Shown: piece after piece, positions 42,929 through 51,956 of the stretch
Position numbering within the stretch: the stretch's first letter is position 1
Layout of the letters: the number at the start of each line of letters is the position of its first letter
Source of the DNA: Marasmitruncus massiliensis
Lineage (GTDB): Bacteria > Bacillota > Clostridia > Oscillospirales > Ruminococcaceae
Direction of reading: 5' to 3'
DNA: 64,000 nucleotides
NCBI RefSeq assembly: GCF_900186535.1
Contig: NZ_FYDE01000005.1
Location: 1,960,895-2,024,894 of the forward strand
Made by a program: the position numbers and the translations under genes
The notes under the pieces: model-generated
Told to the model about the DNA's origin: nothing
What the model saw: the letters and a program-made list of their open reading frames with translations, nothing else
Databases searched by the model: none

Positions 42929-43888
42929 TCAGTGATATTGTCTGCCCAGCAATGCCGCCCCGATGATTCCCGCATCATTTCCAAGCTTTGCCTGTAAAAT
43001 CTTCGTGCAGTTATGATCCTCGTGGTTAAAGCACTGGGCATAAGTGCGTTCACGCACAGGGTCAAACAGGGTTTCTCCCTCTTTGCTGATTCCCCCGCCT
43101 ATGACAACCGCCTGCGGCTGGAACAGATTGATAATCCCCGAAACCGCGTAGGCGATATACTCCTCGTACTGCCTTACCACTTCGGCGGCAGACGGATCGC
43201 CCTGCCGCATCGCGTCAAATGAGGTGCGGCCGCTCACTTTATCCAGACTATGCTCCGCAAGCTCCCACATCTTGGAGCCTGCATTTAGCTGCATGGATTC
43301 TCTGGTCATACGGATCAGAGCGCTGACAGAGCAGTAGGATTCAATACAGCCGCGCCTCCCGCAGGTGCAGGGCACGCCGTTATAAACCATTCCAAGATGC
43401 CCAAGCTCAGCCCCTTTATAATTAAAGCCGGAATAGATTTTTCCGTCAATAATGATGCCGCCGCCTACTCCGGTACCGAGTGTAATCATGATCACAGAGT
43501 CCAGACCTTTGGCGGCCCCGTTCATTAGTTCACCAAAAGCCGCCGCGTTCGCGTCATTCTCAATAAAAACCGGTTTGGAAATCCGTTCTGAAACGAGCGC
43601 GCCCAGCGGCGTATTGCGAAATCCGAGGTTCGCCGCCAACCCTACTACTCCGGTGCGGGGGTTCGCCGTACCGGGCGTTCCCACGCCGACCCACTGCACA
43701 TCGTCTAATGAAACACCGGCATCCGCAATTGCCTGCATCGCAGTGGAGACCATGCCGTCCGCAATTTCCTGCGCAGGGTGAAATGCCCGGGTTTTCGTAT
43801 CTGCCCTGCCGACGATCCGGCAGGATTCGTCCACAACACCAACCGCAACGTTTGTTCCGCCCAAATCAATTCCCACATAATAGTTCAC
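42929..43888 (-). CDS. glcK: ROK-family glucokinase
   Basis: 319 residues. YYVGIDLGGTNVAVGVVDE at the start (ATP phosphate loop), IENDANAAAFGE catalytic Asp region, LGTGVGGGIIIDGKIYSG, and the zinc motif CTCGRRGCIESY (~172-183) preceded by the ELGH motif. This is the ROK sugar kinase pattern, with glucokinase the likeliest function. Start GTG 43888, 6 bases after GGGGTG; a GTG at 43897 is partly inside that site. It lies between a PHP gene and murB. Confidence 0.9.
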   Translation of the reverse strand: MNYYVGIDLGGTNVAVGVVDESCRIVGRADTKTRAFHPAQEIADGMVSTAMQAIADAGVSLDDVQWVGVGTPGTANPRTGVVGLAANLGFRNTPLGALVSERISKPVFIENDANAAAFGELMNGAAKGLDSVIMITLGTGVGGGIIIDGKIYSGFNYKGAELGHLGMVYNGVPCTCGRRGCIESYCSVSALIRMTRESMQLNAGSKMWELAEHSLDKVSGRTSFDAMRQGDPSAAEVVRQYEEYIAYAVSGIINLFQPQAVVIGGGISKEGETLFDPVRERTYAQCFNHEDHNCTKILQAKLGNDAGIIGAALLGRQYH

Positions 43889-43920
43889 TGATGACACCCC
43901 GTTTTTGTTTTGAATAGGTT

Positions 43921-44646
43921 CTATACCAGCTGTCTTCCGGATTTTTCACGGGCAACCGCAAGGAAACGGTCATAATCCGTATTGAGAATCAGTTTTTCGG
44001 GATAACCGATCTCCATGAGCATATCCAGCGCTTCCCCCGCGTTTCCGATCTGGGTGAAAAAATGGGCATCTGAACTGCATACGGCGCGCACGCCGTATTT
44101 TTTGCAGAGCAAAGCGATCTGCCTGCAGTTTTCCCGGGAACCCGGCCTGCTATGAAAAGAATGCGCATTGAACTCCACAATTTTCTGATGCTCCGCAAAA
44201 GCTCTGATTACGGGTTCATAGTCGAACCGGAAGCGCTCATCGCCGCAATGACCAATTACATCCACGTCCGGATTTTCGGCAATTGCCAGCCAGCCGGCCG
44301 TATGGGAGGTGATATCGGAAGGGGTGCAGCAGGGTGAATGATAGGACGCAATTACCCAATCCAGCTTCTTTAATTGCCGCTCGTTCAGATCCAGCGACCC
44401 GTCAAAATCGAGGATGTTCGCCTCCGCTCCTTTCAAAACGATGACCCCGTCAAGCAGATCGGGTACTGTGGCCGGAAGGTTATTAAAAAACCATTCATGC
44501 GGCCCGTCAATCATTTTAGGGGCATGTTCTGTAACACAAAGAAATTTCAGCCCTTTTTTGGCCGCCGCCTGCACATTTTCATAGATTGTGCTGTATGCGT
44601 GGCTGCATGCGATCGTGTGGCTGTGCGTTTCCGCGATTATCTGCAT
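43921..44646 (-). CDS. PHP-domain phosphatase (YcdX-like)
   Basis: 241 residues. Metal ligands in AETHSHTIACSHAYS (near 5-19), VTEHAPKM, LKGAEANIL, VIASYHSP, VIGHCGDERF and CSSDAHFF are all present. This is a full trinuclear zinc PHP site of the YcdX/PolX-C-terminal type. It probably hydrolyses a phosphoester; substrate unknown. Cotranscribed with hprK, 30 bases downstream. Confidence 0.92.
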   Translation of the reverse strand: MQIIAETHSHTIACSHAYSTIYENVQAAAKKGLKFLCVTEHAPKMIDGPHEWFFNNLPATVPDLLDGVIVLKGAEANILDFDGSLDLNERQLKKLDWVIASYHSPCCTPSDITSHTAGWLAIAENPDVDVIGHCGDERFRFDYEPVIRAFAEHQKIVEFNAHSFHSRPGSRENCRQIALLCKKYGVRAVCSSDAHFFTQIGNAGEALDMLMEIGYPEKLILNTDYDRFLAVAREKSGRQLV

Positions 44647-44676
44647 GAAAATCCAAAATCCTTTCCTATGATCCTG

Positions 44677-45633
44677 CTAAAAGCTCCAATCAGAAGTGTC
44701 CGTTCCATCCTGCTCCACCATCCCGAGCTTCTCCAGCAGATCCTGCGCGGCATTGTAACCCATGCGCTTCTGACGGTTGTTCATGGCGGCGACTTCAATA
44801 ATAATCGCCAGATTTCTGCCGGGTTTGATCGGAATGGTCAGGGACGGCACCTGAATTCCCAGCACATCCGTATATTCTTCGTTCATTCCCATCCTGTCAT
44901 ACACCTTGGATGCATCCCACTGCTCAAGCTGCACGATCATATTAATCTTTTCGGTCATTTTAACCGCGCCAATACCAAAAAGCCTGCGGGCATTGATGAT
45001 GCCTACGCCGCGCAGTTCCATAAAATGGCGGATGTTTTCCGGCGAGGAACCAACCAGTGTTTTATTGGAAACCCGGCGGATTTCCACTGCGTCATCCGCG
45101 ATCAGCCGGTGCCCGCGTTTTACAAGTTCGATTGCGCTCTCGCTTTTGCCGACGCCGCTTTCGCCGAGCAGCAAAATCCCCTCGCCATAAACTTCCACCA
45201 GCACTCCGTGCCGGGTGATGCGGGGCGCAAGTTCCACACCCAGTTCCGCAATCAGGGAGGCCATAAACTCTGAAGAACCGTCGGCAGTTCGCAGCAAAGG
45301 CACCTTATGCACCGTCGCAAGATCCACCATCCGTTGAGAGACTTCCAGACACCGGGTTACCACAACCGCAGCGGGCTTATGGGAAAAATAACAGTCAACC
45401 CGTTTAAACCGTTCCTCTTCATTAAATTGATCCAAAAAGGCAAATTCACTTTTTCCAAGGATTTGAAACCGCTGCGGATTAAAATATTCAAAAAAACCGT
45501 TCAGCTGAAGGCCGGGCCGATCCACCTCCGGCGTGGAAATGGAAATTGTATTCGCGTCCTCAGGCAAATAAATAGCTTCCAAATTGAAGTCCTTGATGAT
45601 TTTTTGCAAAGGGACAATAAATTTTGTAGCCAC
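44677..45633 (-). CDS. hprK: HPr kinase/phosphorylase
   Basis: Phosphorylates Ser46 of HPr in response to glycolytic intermediates and drives carbon catabolite control. 318 residues. P-loop GESGVGKS (157-164), a HprK-specific N-domain (SISTPEVDRPGLQLNGFFEYF), the Asp pair in RLIADDAVEI, and the signature GVGIINARRLFGIGAV. Start GTG 45631-45633 behind GGAAGGTG; the longer frame runs through the leader hairpin. First gene of the operon toward whiA. No ptsH or crh is in the window. Confidence 0.96.
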   Translation of the reverse strand: MATKFIVPLQKIIKDFNLEAIYLPEDANTISISTPEVDRPGLQLNGFFEYFNPQRFQILGKSEFAFLDQFNEEERFKRVDCYFSHKPAAVVVTRCLEVSQRMVDLATVHKVPLLRTADGSSEFMASLIAELGVELAPRITRHGVLVEVYGEGILLLGESGVGKSESAIELVKRGHRLIADDAVEIRRVSNKTLVGSSPENIRHFMELRGVGIINARRLFGIGAVKMTEKINMIVQLEQWDASKVYDRMGMNEEYTDVLGIQVPSLTIPIKPGRNLAIIIEVAAMNNRQKRMGYNAAQDLLEKLGMVEQDGTDTSDWSF

Positions 45634-45670
45634 GGGAGCACCTTCCTTAGTCCTGTTTTCAAAACATTCC

Positions 45671-45692
45671 GCCGACAAATCCTGTTTGTCGA
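45671..45692. other. Leader hairpin of hprK
   Basis: GCCGACAAA (45671-45679) pairs with TTTGTCGAC (45684-45692) with one G-T pair. It lies between the hprK promoter and the start codon. No T run, so not a terminator. Confidence 0.45.
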
Positions 45693-45702
45693 CATTAAAA
45701 AT

Positions 45703-45731
45703 ATTATACCGTATCTGCCGCAATCTTTCAA
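45703..45731 (-). promoter_or_regulatory. Promoter of the hprK operon
   Basis: On the minus strand, -35 TTGAAA (45726-45731), 17-base spacer, -10 TATAAT (45703-45708), about 70 bases before the GTG. Confidence 0.8.
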
Positions 45732-45767
45732 ACACTATTTTGGGCAAATTTGTATTTCGAGCATCAG

Positions 45768-45796
45768 TTGAAAAATTTTTTAAAATGTATTATACT
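45768..45796 (+). promoter_or_regulatory. Promoter of the toroid-repeat membrane protein gene
   Basis: -35 TTGAAA (45768-45773), 17-base spacer, -10 TATACT (45791-45796), divergent from the hprK promoter. Confidence 0.75.
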
Positions 45797-45847
45797 GGAT
45801 AATAAATTGCTGTAAAATTAATTGAAAGGAAAGGGGCGCCATCCCAG

Positions 45848-47047
45848 TTGAAACGCATTGCTGCAGCGGCAGTTGCCTGTTCGCTGTTTTTTTCTGCCGC
45901 ATTTCCCGTTTTTGCCGATGAACAGCAGGTCATATTCCCTGTTTCAGAACAGACCTGGCAATATCTTGACCGCAGTCCTGCAGGCCAAAACAGCATTACG
46001 GTTTACTCGCTGGGGGCCAGGCAAATCCGCAAAGATGCCAGCACGAATCTTACAGCGGAACTGAACAATGCCATGCAAACCAATTTTTCGTCGGCCGAAC
46101 GGTTGGAACAGGCGATTCTTTCTCTCATCAAGATTGGCGAAAATCCCGCGGATTATAAAAATAAAGATTTGATCGCGCTGTTATCCAGCCATGAAGACCC
46201 TTATGAATCAGGGCTCAACAGTGCCTGCGGCGCTTTGATGGCTTATGACGCCACACATGCGTCCATACCGGAAACCGCGCGGAACAGCCCCACCAGCCTG
46301 GTTGACTATATTGTTTCTTCACAGCACAGGACAGGCGGTTTTGCCCCGACTACCGGGCGCGACCCCGACGCTTTGTCGACGGCAAGAGTAATGGTTGCCT
46401 TGTCTCCCTATAAAAGTACCCCCTATGTGGATTCCGCCCTTAATAAGGCGCTGGACTGGCTGGGGGGGCAGCAAAGCGCAGACGGCTCTTTCCCGGCGGA
46501 CAATCCTGACTGTATCACTACCGCGGCGGTATTAACCGCACTGAGCACTCTGGGCGTTTCCACAGAGGATTTCAGGTTTGTGAAGAGCGGAAATACGCTT
46601 TTGGATGCCCTGGACGGATATCTGAACACGGATGGAGGGTTTGCGGAAACTGCCGGAGGCGAATCGAGCGTAGACGCTACCGAGTACGCCGTGATTGCCC
46701 TTTATACCAATGCATCTGGGCTTGCCCCCTACCTTTCCCCTGACTCCTACCCCAATTATGTGGAGCCGGAGCCGGACGGGATTAAAGTTTATCTTCGTTT
46801 CATTTTCAGTTTCCTCGGCATGTTTGCCATTGTTTACCTGCTATTGCTGCTGACAAATCTGATCGGGAAAAAATGGGGCAAAATAACCCCGGCCGAAAAT
46901 CAGAGCCTCTCCGGTAAAAACGTGACGGAGGACGACGGAAAAACGATGGAAATCCGCATTCCGATGAAAGCGGAAATGACGGACTTTGAATCTATTTATG
47001 AAGAAGAAAACCATATCAAGCAGGAAGAAAAGCATCCCGCCGAATAA
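45848..47047 (+). CDS. Secreted, membrane-anchored protein with prenyltransferase-like toroid repeats
   Basis: 399 residues, start TTG 45848. Signal peptide (1-~24, ending PVFADE), then an extracellular alpha/alpha-toroid of the prenyltransferase/squalene-cyclase repeat family (~70-300), with repeats such as QHRTGGFAPTTGRDPDALSTARVMVAL, GGQQSADGSFPADNPDCITTAAVLTAL and YLNTDGGFAETAGGESSVDATEYAVIAL. One membrane helix follows (~318-338) and a charged cytoplasmic tail of ~55 residues. The Asp-rich catalytic motifs of real cyclases are not evident, so it may be a binding protein. The function is unknown. It stands alone between two minus-strand blocks. Confidence 0.85.
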   Translation: MKRIAAAAVACSLFFSAAFPVFADEQQVIFPVSEQTWQYLDRSPAGQNSITVYSLGARQIRKDASTNLTAELNNAMQTNFSSAERLEQAILSLIKIGENPADYKNKDLIALLSSHEDPYESGLNSACGALMAYDATHASIPETARNSPTSLVDYIVSSQHRTGGFAPTTGRDPDALSTARVMVALSPYKSTPYVDSALNKALDWLGGQQSADGSFPADNPDCITTAAVLTALSTLGVSTEDFRFVKSGNTLLDALDGYLNTDGGFAETAGGESSVDATEYAVIALYTNASGLAPYLSPDSYPNYVEPEPDGIKVYLRFIFSFLGMFAIVYLLLLLTNLIGKKWGKITPAENQSLSGKNVTEDDGKTMEIRIPMKAEMTDFESIYEEENHIKQEEKHPAE

Positions 47048-47065
47048 CCGGAGGGATGCTTTTTC
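47029..47065. terminator. Bidirectional terminator
   Basis: AGCATCCC (47031-47038) pairs with GGGATGCT (47053-47060), with T runs on both strands (TTTTTCG on plus, TTTTCTTCC on minus). It serves the toroid-repeat gene and the convergent DHHW gene. Its left arm lies inside the last codons of the toroid-repeat gene. Confidence 0.85.
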
Positions 47066-47067
47066 GT

Positions 47068-48231
47068 TTATTCTGTAAGCAGTGAGATATTGGTATCGCT
47101 TGCAAAATTCATAAAGCTATACATAAGCAGTACATCATCAAACGAATGGGCAGCCATGAAATCGCTCATTTTCTCCGTCATGGAGCGCAGATCGACCACA
47201 TAAACCTCATCATAGCTGTAGGTCAGGAACGGTGCGAAGCTGTTCCCATAGCTGTCCTTAATCAGCAGGATTCTGGTGGTTTTTCCTTTTTGCGCATTTA
47301 AATTATTTTGGGATTTGATGACCGTAACGCCGTTGTTGCCCCAAAGGAAAGCCGCGTGTTTGTCCCGCTTGTCCCAAAGCGAAGAATCATACAAGCCGGG
47401 CTTCTCTTCCCCGTCGATCACGATGGACTGGAACGGAATGTCAAAATAAGTGATCGTGTCCGGAACCGCGGAATACAGTTTGCATTTGCTGTAATAGCTG
47501 CCGTAAAAATCGGGAACCTGATGCTCCAGCGGCCCGAGGCTGTCCCAGTCAACCGCTTTCAGGCCCCTGGCCTGTGCAAAGCTCTGGTAGGCGTTATAGG
47601 CCCCAAAGGTTGTCCAGTGATGGTCCGTCCTGTAATAGACAGGGTCTTGAATGCCTTCGGCATCCGCCTTTTGCACCGCCCCTTTCATGGCCGGAAACAG
47701 ATCCCAGACCGTCACGCCGCTCGGAACGCGGGAATTGATTTCCTGAATTCTCTTGTTCTGATCCACGTTTTGCAGCCCCTGCGGGACAAGGCTGTCCAGT
47801 ATCGCATAGGAACTTGGAATAATTGCCGCCGTAAAGTTTGACTGCCCCAGATACTTCTCAAAATACGCGTTGATAAAGTTGATATTCTGTTCCAGACGCC
47901 GCTCATCGGTGGACCGGTAGTCTTCGAACATATGATGATTGCTGCCATAAACGATGCCGTTATTTTCGATTTTCCCGAGCGCCGATTCGCTGACCGATTT
48001 CAGTGTAATCCACGAATCGCGCGCTACAAACTGGTCGTTGATATAGGCTTCATATTTGGGCGTGTATTCATTTCGAAACAGTTGCGACAGACTGAACTGG
48101 GGGCGCTGCGTGAGGTAACGGTTTTCCATTTCACTGAACTGGCGGCTGTTTACAAACATGTCCGCAACGGAAGTTGCCAGAAGCAGCACGGAAAATAATA
48201 AAAGCAGGGAATATTTTTTAAAAGCCTGCAA
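47068..48231 (-). CDS. DHHW-family (AlgJ/AlgX-like) exported protein
   Basis: 387 residues. N-terminal membrane anchor (~7-25), then an SGNH-like domain of the DHHW family: the name motif TDHHW near residue 205, PSSYAILDSLVP, and the later KDSYGNSFAPFLTYSYDEV. These proteins act with MBOAT transferases in O-acetylating exopolysaccharides or wall polymers. It directly follows the MBOAT gene (15 bases). Confidence 0.9.
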   Translation of the reverse strand: MQAFKKYSLLLLFSVLLLATSVADMFVNSRQFSEMENRYLTQRPQFSLSQLFRNEYTPKYEAYINDQFVARDSWITLKSVSESALGKIENNGIVYGSNHHMFEDYRSTDERRLEQNINFINAYFEKYLGQSNFTAAIIPSSYAILDSLVPQGLQNVDQNKRIQEINSRVPSGVTVWDLFPAMKGAVQKADAEGIQDPVYYRTDHHWTTFGAYNAYQSFAQARGLKAVDWDSLGPLEHQVPDFYGSYYSKCKLYSAVPDTITYFDIPFQSIVIDGEEKPGLYDSSLWDKRDKHAAFLWGNNGVTVIKSQNNLNAQKGKTTRILLIKDSYGNSFAPFLTYSYDEVYVVDLRSMTEKMSDFMAAHSFDDVLLMYSFMNFASDTNISLLTE

Positions 48232-48246
48232 AACGGCTTCGCCTCC

Positions 48247-49632
48247 TTAGAACCGGAAATATAGGAACGGATTATAGGTGGAATCCACCAGATAAGCAAC
48301 TGAAAGCAAAAATACAACCAAAAGAAACGGAACGCCAAGCAGCCGGGCCAGTTTCTGATGCTTGTCCGAAAAATAACGAAGCCATGGCGTGGACATGACA
48401 GCACCCAGCAGAAGGATTACTGCGTAGTTGCGCAGGAAGAACATCCAATCATCGCCGCCCTGGTAGCAGAACAGCCGGCTTAAAAATAGCCCCATCTGGT
48501 TCATGTCTGTGATCGCAAACAGTACCCACCCGAGAACAACCGCTAAAATCAAATACAGATGTGAAAACAAGCGGTGCTTGTCCAAAAACCGCTTGAGGAA
48601 CAGGCGTTCACAGGAAATCAGCACAAAAAAGTAGAGCCCCCACAGAACGAAATTCCAGCTCGCGCCATGCCAAAGGCCGGTCGCGGCCCATACGATAAAT
48701 AGATTCCAGTATTGACGGGCGGTTCCTACCCTGCTGCCGCCAAGCGGGAAATACAGGTATTCCCGGAACCAGCCGGAAAGCGTCATATGCCAGCGCCGCC
48801 AAAACTCCGTGATGCTGCGGGCAACATAGGGATAATTGAAGTTCTGCGGGAAATGGAACCCCATCGCCCGGCCCATCCCAATAGCCATCAGGGAATAACC
48901 GGAAAAATCAAAATAAATCTGCAGGGTGAACGCCAGAATCCCCAGCCAAGCCAGCGGGGTGGAAATTTGCCGGAATCCGATTTGTTCAATCTGCGTCCAG
49001 AGGGCGCCCACAGAATTTGCAAGCAGTACTTTACTGCCCAGCCCCAGAATAAATAAGGCAATCCCATCCTGAATATCCGTTAGGCTGATCGTACGTTCAT
49101 GCAGTTCCTTGTGAATATCGGTATATTTTACAATCGGGCCCGCAATCAGCTGGGGAAATAACACCACAAAGGTGCCAAAGTTAATGAGATTATGCTCGGC
49201 GTCAATTTTACGCAGGTAAACGTCAATCGTATAGGTCATGATCTGAAACGTATAGAAGCTGATGCCAAGCGGCAGGTTTTTAGTGACCTCAAGATAAGGA
49301 ATCGCTGTTCCCGCCAGCGCATTGACGTTCAGAATCAGAAAATTACTGTATTTAAAAAATGCCAGAAACCCAACACTGAATAGTACAGAGACCGTCAGCA
49401 CCGCACGGCGCAGCGCTTGTTTTTCCTGCCATTTTTCGATCAGAAGTCCCGCAAAGTAATTGACCAGAATGATGGAAACCATAATCGGAAAATAACGTAC
49501 TTCCCCCCACGAATAAAAAGCCAAGCTCACAATCAGGAGGGTCAGATTTTTCAGTTTTGCGGGTGTCAGATAATAGGCGACAAAAGCCACGGGAAGAAAA
49601 CGAAACAAAAACAGGATGCTGCTGAATACCAT
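48247..49632 (-). CDS. MBOAT-family O-acyltransferase (AlgI/DltB-like)
   Basis: 461 residues with about 10-12 membrane helices. Signatures are YTFQIMTYTIDVYLRK, FPQLIAGPIVKY, YFDFSGYSLMAIGMGRAMGF, NFNYPYVARSITEFWRRWHMTLSGWFREYLYFPLGG and the catalytic His in ATGLWHGASWNFVLWG. It moves acyl groups across the membrane to an extracellular polymer. The start is ATG 49630-49632 behind AAGGAGG; a longer frame to 49668 has no site. With DHHW and DUF4358 genes it forms a typical clostridial set. Confidence 0.94.
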   Translation of the reverse strand: MVFSSILFLFRFLPVAFVAYYLTPAKLKNLTLLIVSLAFYSWGEVRYFPIMVSIILVNYFAGLLIEKWQEKQALRRAVLTVSVLFSVGFLAFFKYSNFLILNVNALAGTAIPYLEVTKNLPLGISFYTFQIMTYTIDVYLRKIDAEHNLINFGTFVVLFPQLIAGPIVKYTDIHKELHERTISLTDIQDGIALFILGLGSKVLLANSVGALWTQIEQIGFRQISTPLAWLGILAFTLQIYFDFSGYSLMAIGMGRAMGFHFPQNFNYPYVARSITEFWRRWHMTLSGWFREYLYFPLGGSRVGTARQYWNLFIVWAATGLWHGASWNFVLWGLYFFVLISCERLFLKRFLDKHRLFSHLYLILAVVLGWVLFAITDMNQMGLFLSRLFCYQGGDDWMFFLRNYAVILLLGAVMSTPWLRYFSDKHQKLARLLGVPFLLVVFLLSVAYLVDSTYNPFLYFRF

Positions 49633-49683
49633 CCAATTCCTCCTTAAAAAATAAAGCGCACCAGACAATTTAATATCCAGTAC

Positions 49684-49712
49684 ACTTTACCAAATTTTAT
49701 GGCTTTATTCAA
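49684..49712 (-). promoter_or_regulatory. Possible promoter of MBOAT-DHHW genes
   Basis: On the minus strand, -35 TTGAAT (49707-49712), 17-base spacer, -10 TAAAGT (49684-49689). Confidence 0.5.
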
Positions 49713-49723
49713 GTGCAAAAATT

Positions 49724-50242
49724 CTAACTTTCTCCTAAGAAGGCTTCATTAAGCAGAGCAATGGCATCCTCCATATCCGCATTGCGGTCTTCCGTTGCGT
49801 CATTCAGAATCAGCAAAAACACATAATTCCCTTTTTCGACGACCTGCCCATTTTCTGCAGTTTCCTTTTCTTCAGAAAGGAATGCCTGGACATCGGACAG
49901 CCTCCTTCCGAGACTGTTTATCACTGCCTGCTTTTTTTTCGGGTTCGCTTTGACCGCGACGATTTGTTCCGTATCTCCGGCCTGCATCGCTATTTTGCCC
50001 GCAAATTCCTCAATATCGTTTTTGCTGACATAAAACAACTCTTTAAGCGCTGTTTCATCCAGGTTCGCAGGCATTTGCATCCCGATTTTTTCTGCTATTT
50101 GATCCACAACATTCTGTAAAGACTGCCCGTTTTGCATCTGAACCAACTCGTCCGTCAGCGGCACTGCCTTTGAACCGCATCCGGTAAGCAATAAAATGCT
50201 CAGAATGACTGCATTCAGCGATTTTGTTACAGTTCTTTTCAT
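49724..50242 (-). CDS. DUF4358 lipoprotein
   Basis: 172 residues. Lipoprotein signal with Cys 22 (LLTGC). The rest matches DUF4358: a region ending ELFYVSKNDIEEFAGKIAM and a segment EQIVAVKANPKKKQAVINSLGRRLSDVQAFL, then a C-terminal NYVFLLIL strand. Found beside MBOAT and DHHW genes in many clostridia. Function unknown; possibly an accessory of surface-polymer acylation. Confidence 0.85.
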   Translation of the reverse strand: MKRTVTKSLNAVILSILLLTGCGSKAVPLTDELVQMQNGQSLQNVVDQIAEKIGMQMPANLDETALKELFYVSKNDIEEFAGKIAMQAGDTEQIVAVKANPKKKQAVINSLGRRLSDVQAFLSEEKETAENGQVVEKGNYVFLLILNDATEDRNADMEDAIALLNEAFLGES

Positions 50243-50327
50243 ATTTCCTCTCCTTCAAGCAAGCATAGAAACAACGAATCTCTGTTGTATTTTACGCTGA
50301 ATGTCCAAACGAAATGACAGTCTGCGC

Positions 50328-50369
50328 CTAAAAAAAGATACCTGCCGGGCGTCCCCGATAGGTATCTTT
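50328..50369 (-). terminator. Terminator of the amino acid ABC transporter operon
   Basis: On the minus strand AAAGATACCT (50360-50369) pairs with AGGTATCTTT (50334-50343), followed by TTTTTAGG. Confidence 0.88.
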
Positions 50370-50399
50370 GACAAATAGTTCCATTCTATACAAACGCCC

Positions 50400-51155
50400 T
50401 CATGCCCTGTTCCCACTGGAAGTACCGAAAAACTCGGCGGTTCTCCGATCCTTGGGATGCCGAAACACTTCTTCCGGCGTGCCTTCTTCCGCAATTTCCC
50501 CGTCACACATAAATAAAATCTTATTTGCCACATCGCGCGCAAAAGACATCTCATGTGTGACTACCAGCATGGTCATATGGTCGGCGGCCAGCTGTTTCAT
50601 AACGTTCAGTACTTCCGCGGTAAGCTGCGGGTCCAGCGCGGAAGTAGGTTCATCAAACAGCATAATATCGGGATTCAGCATCAACGCGCGTGCAATTGCG
50701 ACGCGCTGCTTCTGTCCGCCCGACAACGTGGAGGGCATTGTATCCATTTTCCCGCTCAGCCCGACCTTGCCGATCAGGGATTCGGCAAGCCTGTCCGCAT
50801 CTTCCTTCGACGCGCCCTTCACCTGCATGAAAGGCATCGTCAGGTTTTTCCGCACAGAAAGATGCGGAAAAAGATTAAAACTCTGAAAAACCATGCCCAT
50901 TTTCGATGTAATGTTTTTAACCTTTACATGCTCAGAATAAGTGCCATCCCCGACAAGTGTTTCTCCTTCCACCGTGATTGTTCCGCCATCCACCTGTTCC
51001 AGATTGATCAGACAGCGCAGCATCGTACTTTTACCGGCTCCGGAAGGGCCGATTACCGCAATTACATCGCCCTTATTGACCGAAAAACTGACGTTGGTAA
51101 GCACATCAGTATCCTGAAAACTCTTTTTCAGCCCTTTTACCTGAATTAATTCCAT
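50400..51155 (-). CDS. Polar amino acid ABC transporter, ATP-binding protein
   Basis: 251 residues. Walker [10 protein letters not shown] (~36-44), Q-loop [13 protein letters not shown], signature [15 protein letters not shown], Walker [14 protein letters not shown] and switch His in VVTHEM. This is the GlnQ/HisP type that imports polar amino acids. Start ATG 51153-51155 after GGAGG; a TTG at 51170 overlaps that site. Last gene of the three-gene transporter operon. Confidence 0.95.
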   Translation of the reverse strand: MELIQVKGLKKSFQDTDVLTNVSFSVNKGDVIAVIGPSGAGKSTMLRCLINLEQVDGGTITVEGETLVGDGTYSEHVKVKNITSKMGMVFQSFNLFPHLSVRKNLTMPFMQVKGASKEDADRLAESLIGKVGLSGKMDTMPSTLSGGQKQRVAIARALMLNPDIMLFDEPTSALDPQLTAEVLNVMKQLAADHMTMLVVTHEMSFARDVANKILFMCDGEIAEEGTPEEVFRHPKDRRTAEFFGTSSGNRA

Positions 51156-51170
51156 TGTTCCGTCCTCCAA

Positions 51171-51827
51171 TCAATAGCTGGTTTTCTTCTCAAGCCAATT
51201 GAAGAACAGCTGAAGAAGAGTATTTACAATCAGATAAATCACAAATGCAATCATATACGGGAACACGGTTCCCGTCCGGCTGACCGCAACTTTTGCATAG
51301 TGCAGAATTTCCGGAACGGAAATAGCAAAAACCAGCGCGGTATCTTTTACCAAAGTAATCGACTCATTTGTGATAGACGGCAAAGCCACACGGAACATTT
51401 GCGGCAAAATGACACGCACAGTGGTTTGAAATTTGTTCAGTCCAAGCACCTGACAGGCTTCATATTGCCCCTTGTCGATGGACAAAAGCCCGCCGCGAAA
51501 AATTTCGGCAAAGTATGCCGCATAGTTCAATACAAACCCAACCATTGCGCAGACAATGGCGGAAAAGAATAACCTTTTAAAGAAATCCGAGACGAGAGGC
51601 ATCCCAAAATAGATAAAAAAGAGCTGGAGCATCAGCGGCGTGGCTCTCATTAAATAAATATAGCCGTTTGTCAGCCAGCGCAGAGGAGCAAACCGGCTGC
51701 GTGTGAGCAGTGTCAAAAAGAATCCCAAAGGCATTGCCGCCGCCAGTGTGACGGCAAACAGCATCATGACTACGCCAAAACCCTGCATCAACGCCGCCGT
51801 GGTTGTTACAATATCGCTCCAGTTCAT
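51171..51827 (-). CDS. Polar amino acid ABC transporter, permease
   Basis: 218 residues with five predicted membrane helices. The HisM/GlnP signature YIYLMRATPLMLQLFFIYFGMP and the EAA loop EACQVLGLNKFQTTVRVILPQMFRVALPSITNE are present. It probably works as a homodimer, as only one permease gene is present. Between the substrate-binding and ATPase genes. Confidence 0.95.
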   Translation of the reverse strand: MNWSDIVTTTAALMQGFGVVMMLFAVTLAAAMPLGFFLTLLTRSRFAPLRWLTNGYIYLMRATPLMLQLFFIYFGMPLVSDFFKRLFFSAIVCAMVGFVLNYAAYFAEIFRGGLLSIDKGQYEACQVLGLNKFQTTVRVILPQMFRVALPSITNESITLVKDTALVFAISVPEILHYAKVAVSRTGTVFPYMIAFVIYLIVNTLLQLFFNWLEKKTSY

Positions 51828-51902
51828 ATGGGCACACTCCTGTTTCTCTTTATAACGCTAGCAAGAAGAATCGTGAAAGTATTTATCCCCAGAAAACAAC
51901 CA

Positions 51903-51933
51903 GCACTCCCATTCTAAACCCGAATGGGAGTGC
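51903..51933 (-). terminator. Hairpin between substrate-binding protein and permease genes
   Basis: GCACTCCCATTC (51903-51914) pairs exactly with GAATGGGAGTGC (51922-51933), 12 bp. On the minus strand the following run is TGGTTGTTTTC, a leaky T tract. It likely lowers permease/ATPase expression relative to the binding protein. Confidence 0.6.
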
Positions 51934-51956
51934 GGCTAATTCATTTCGGAATCAGA

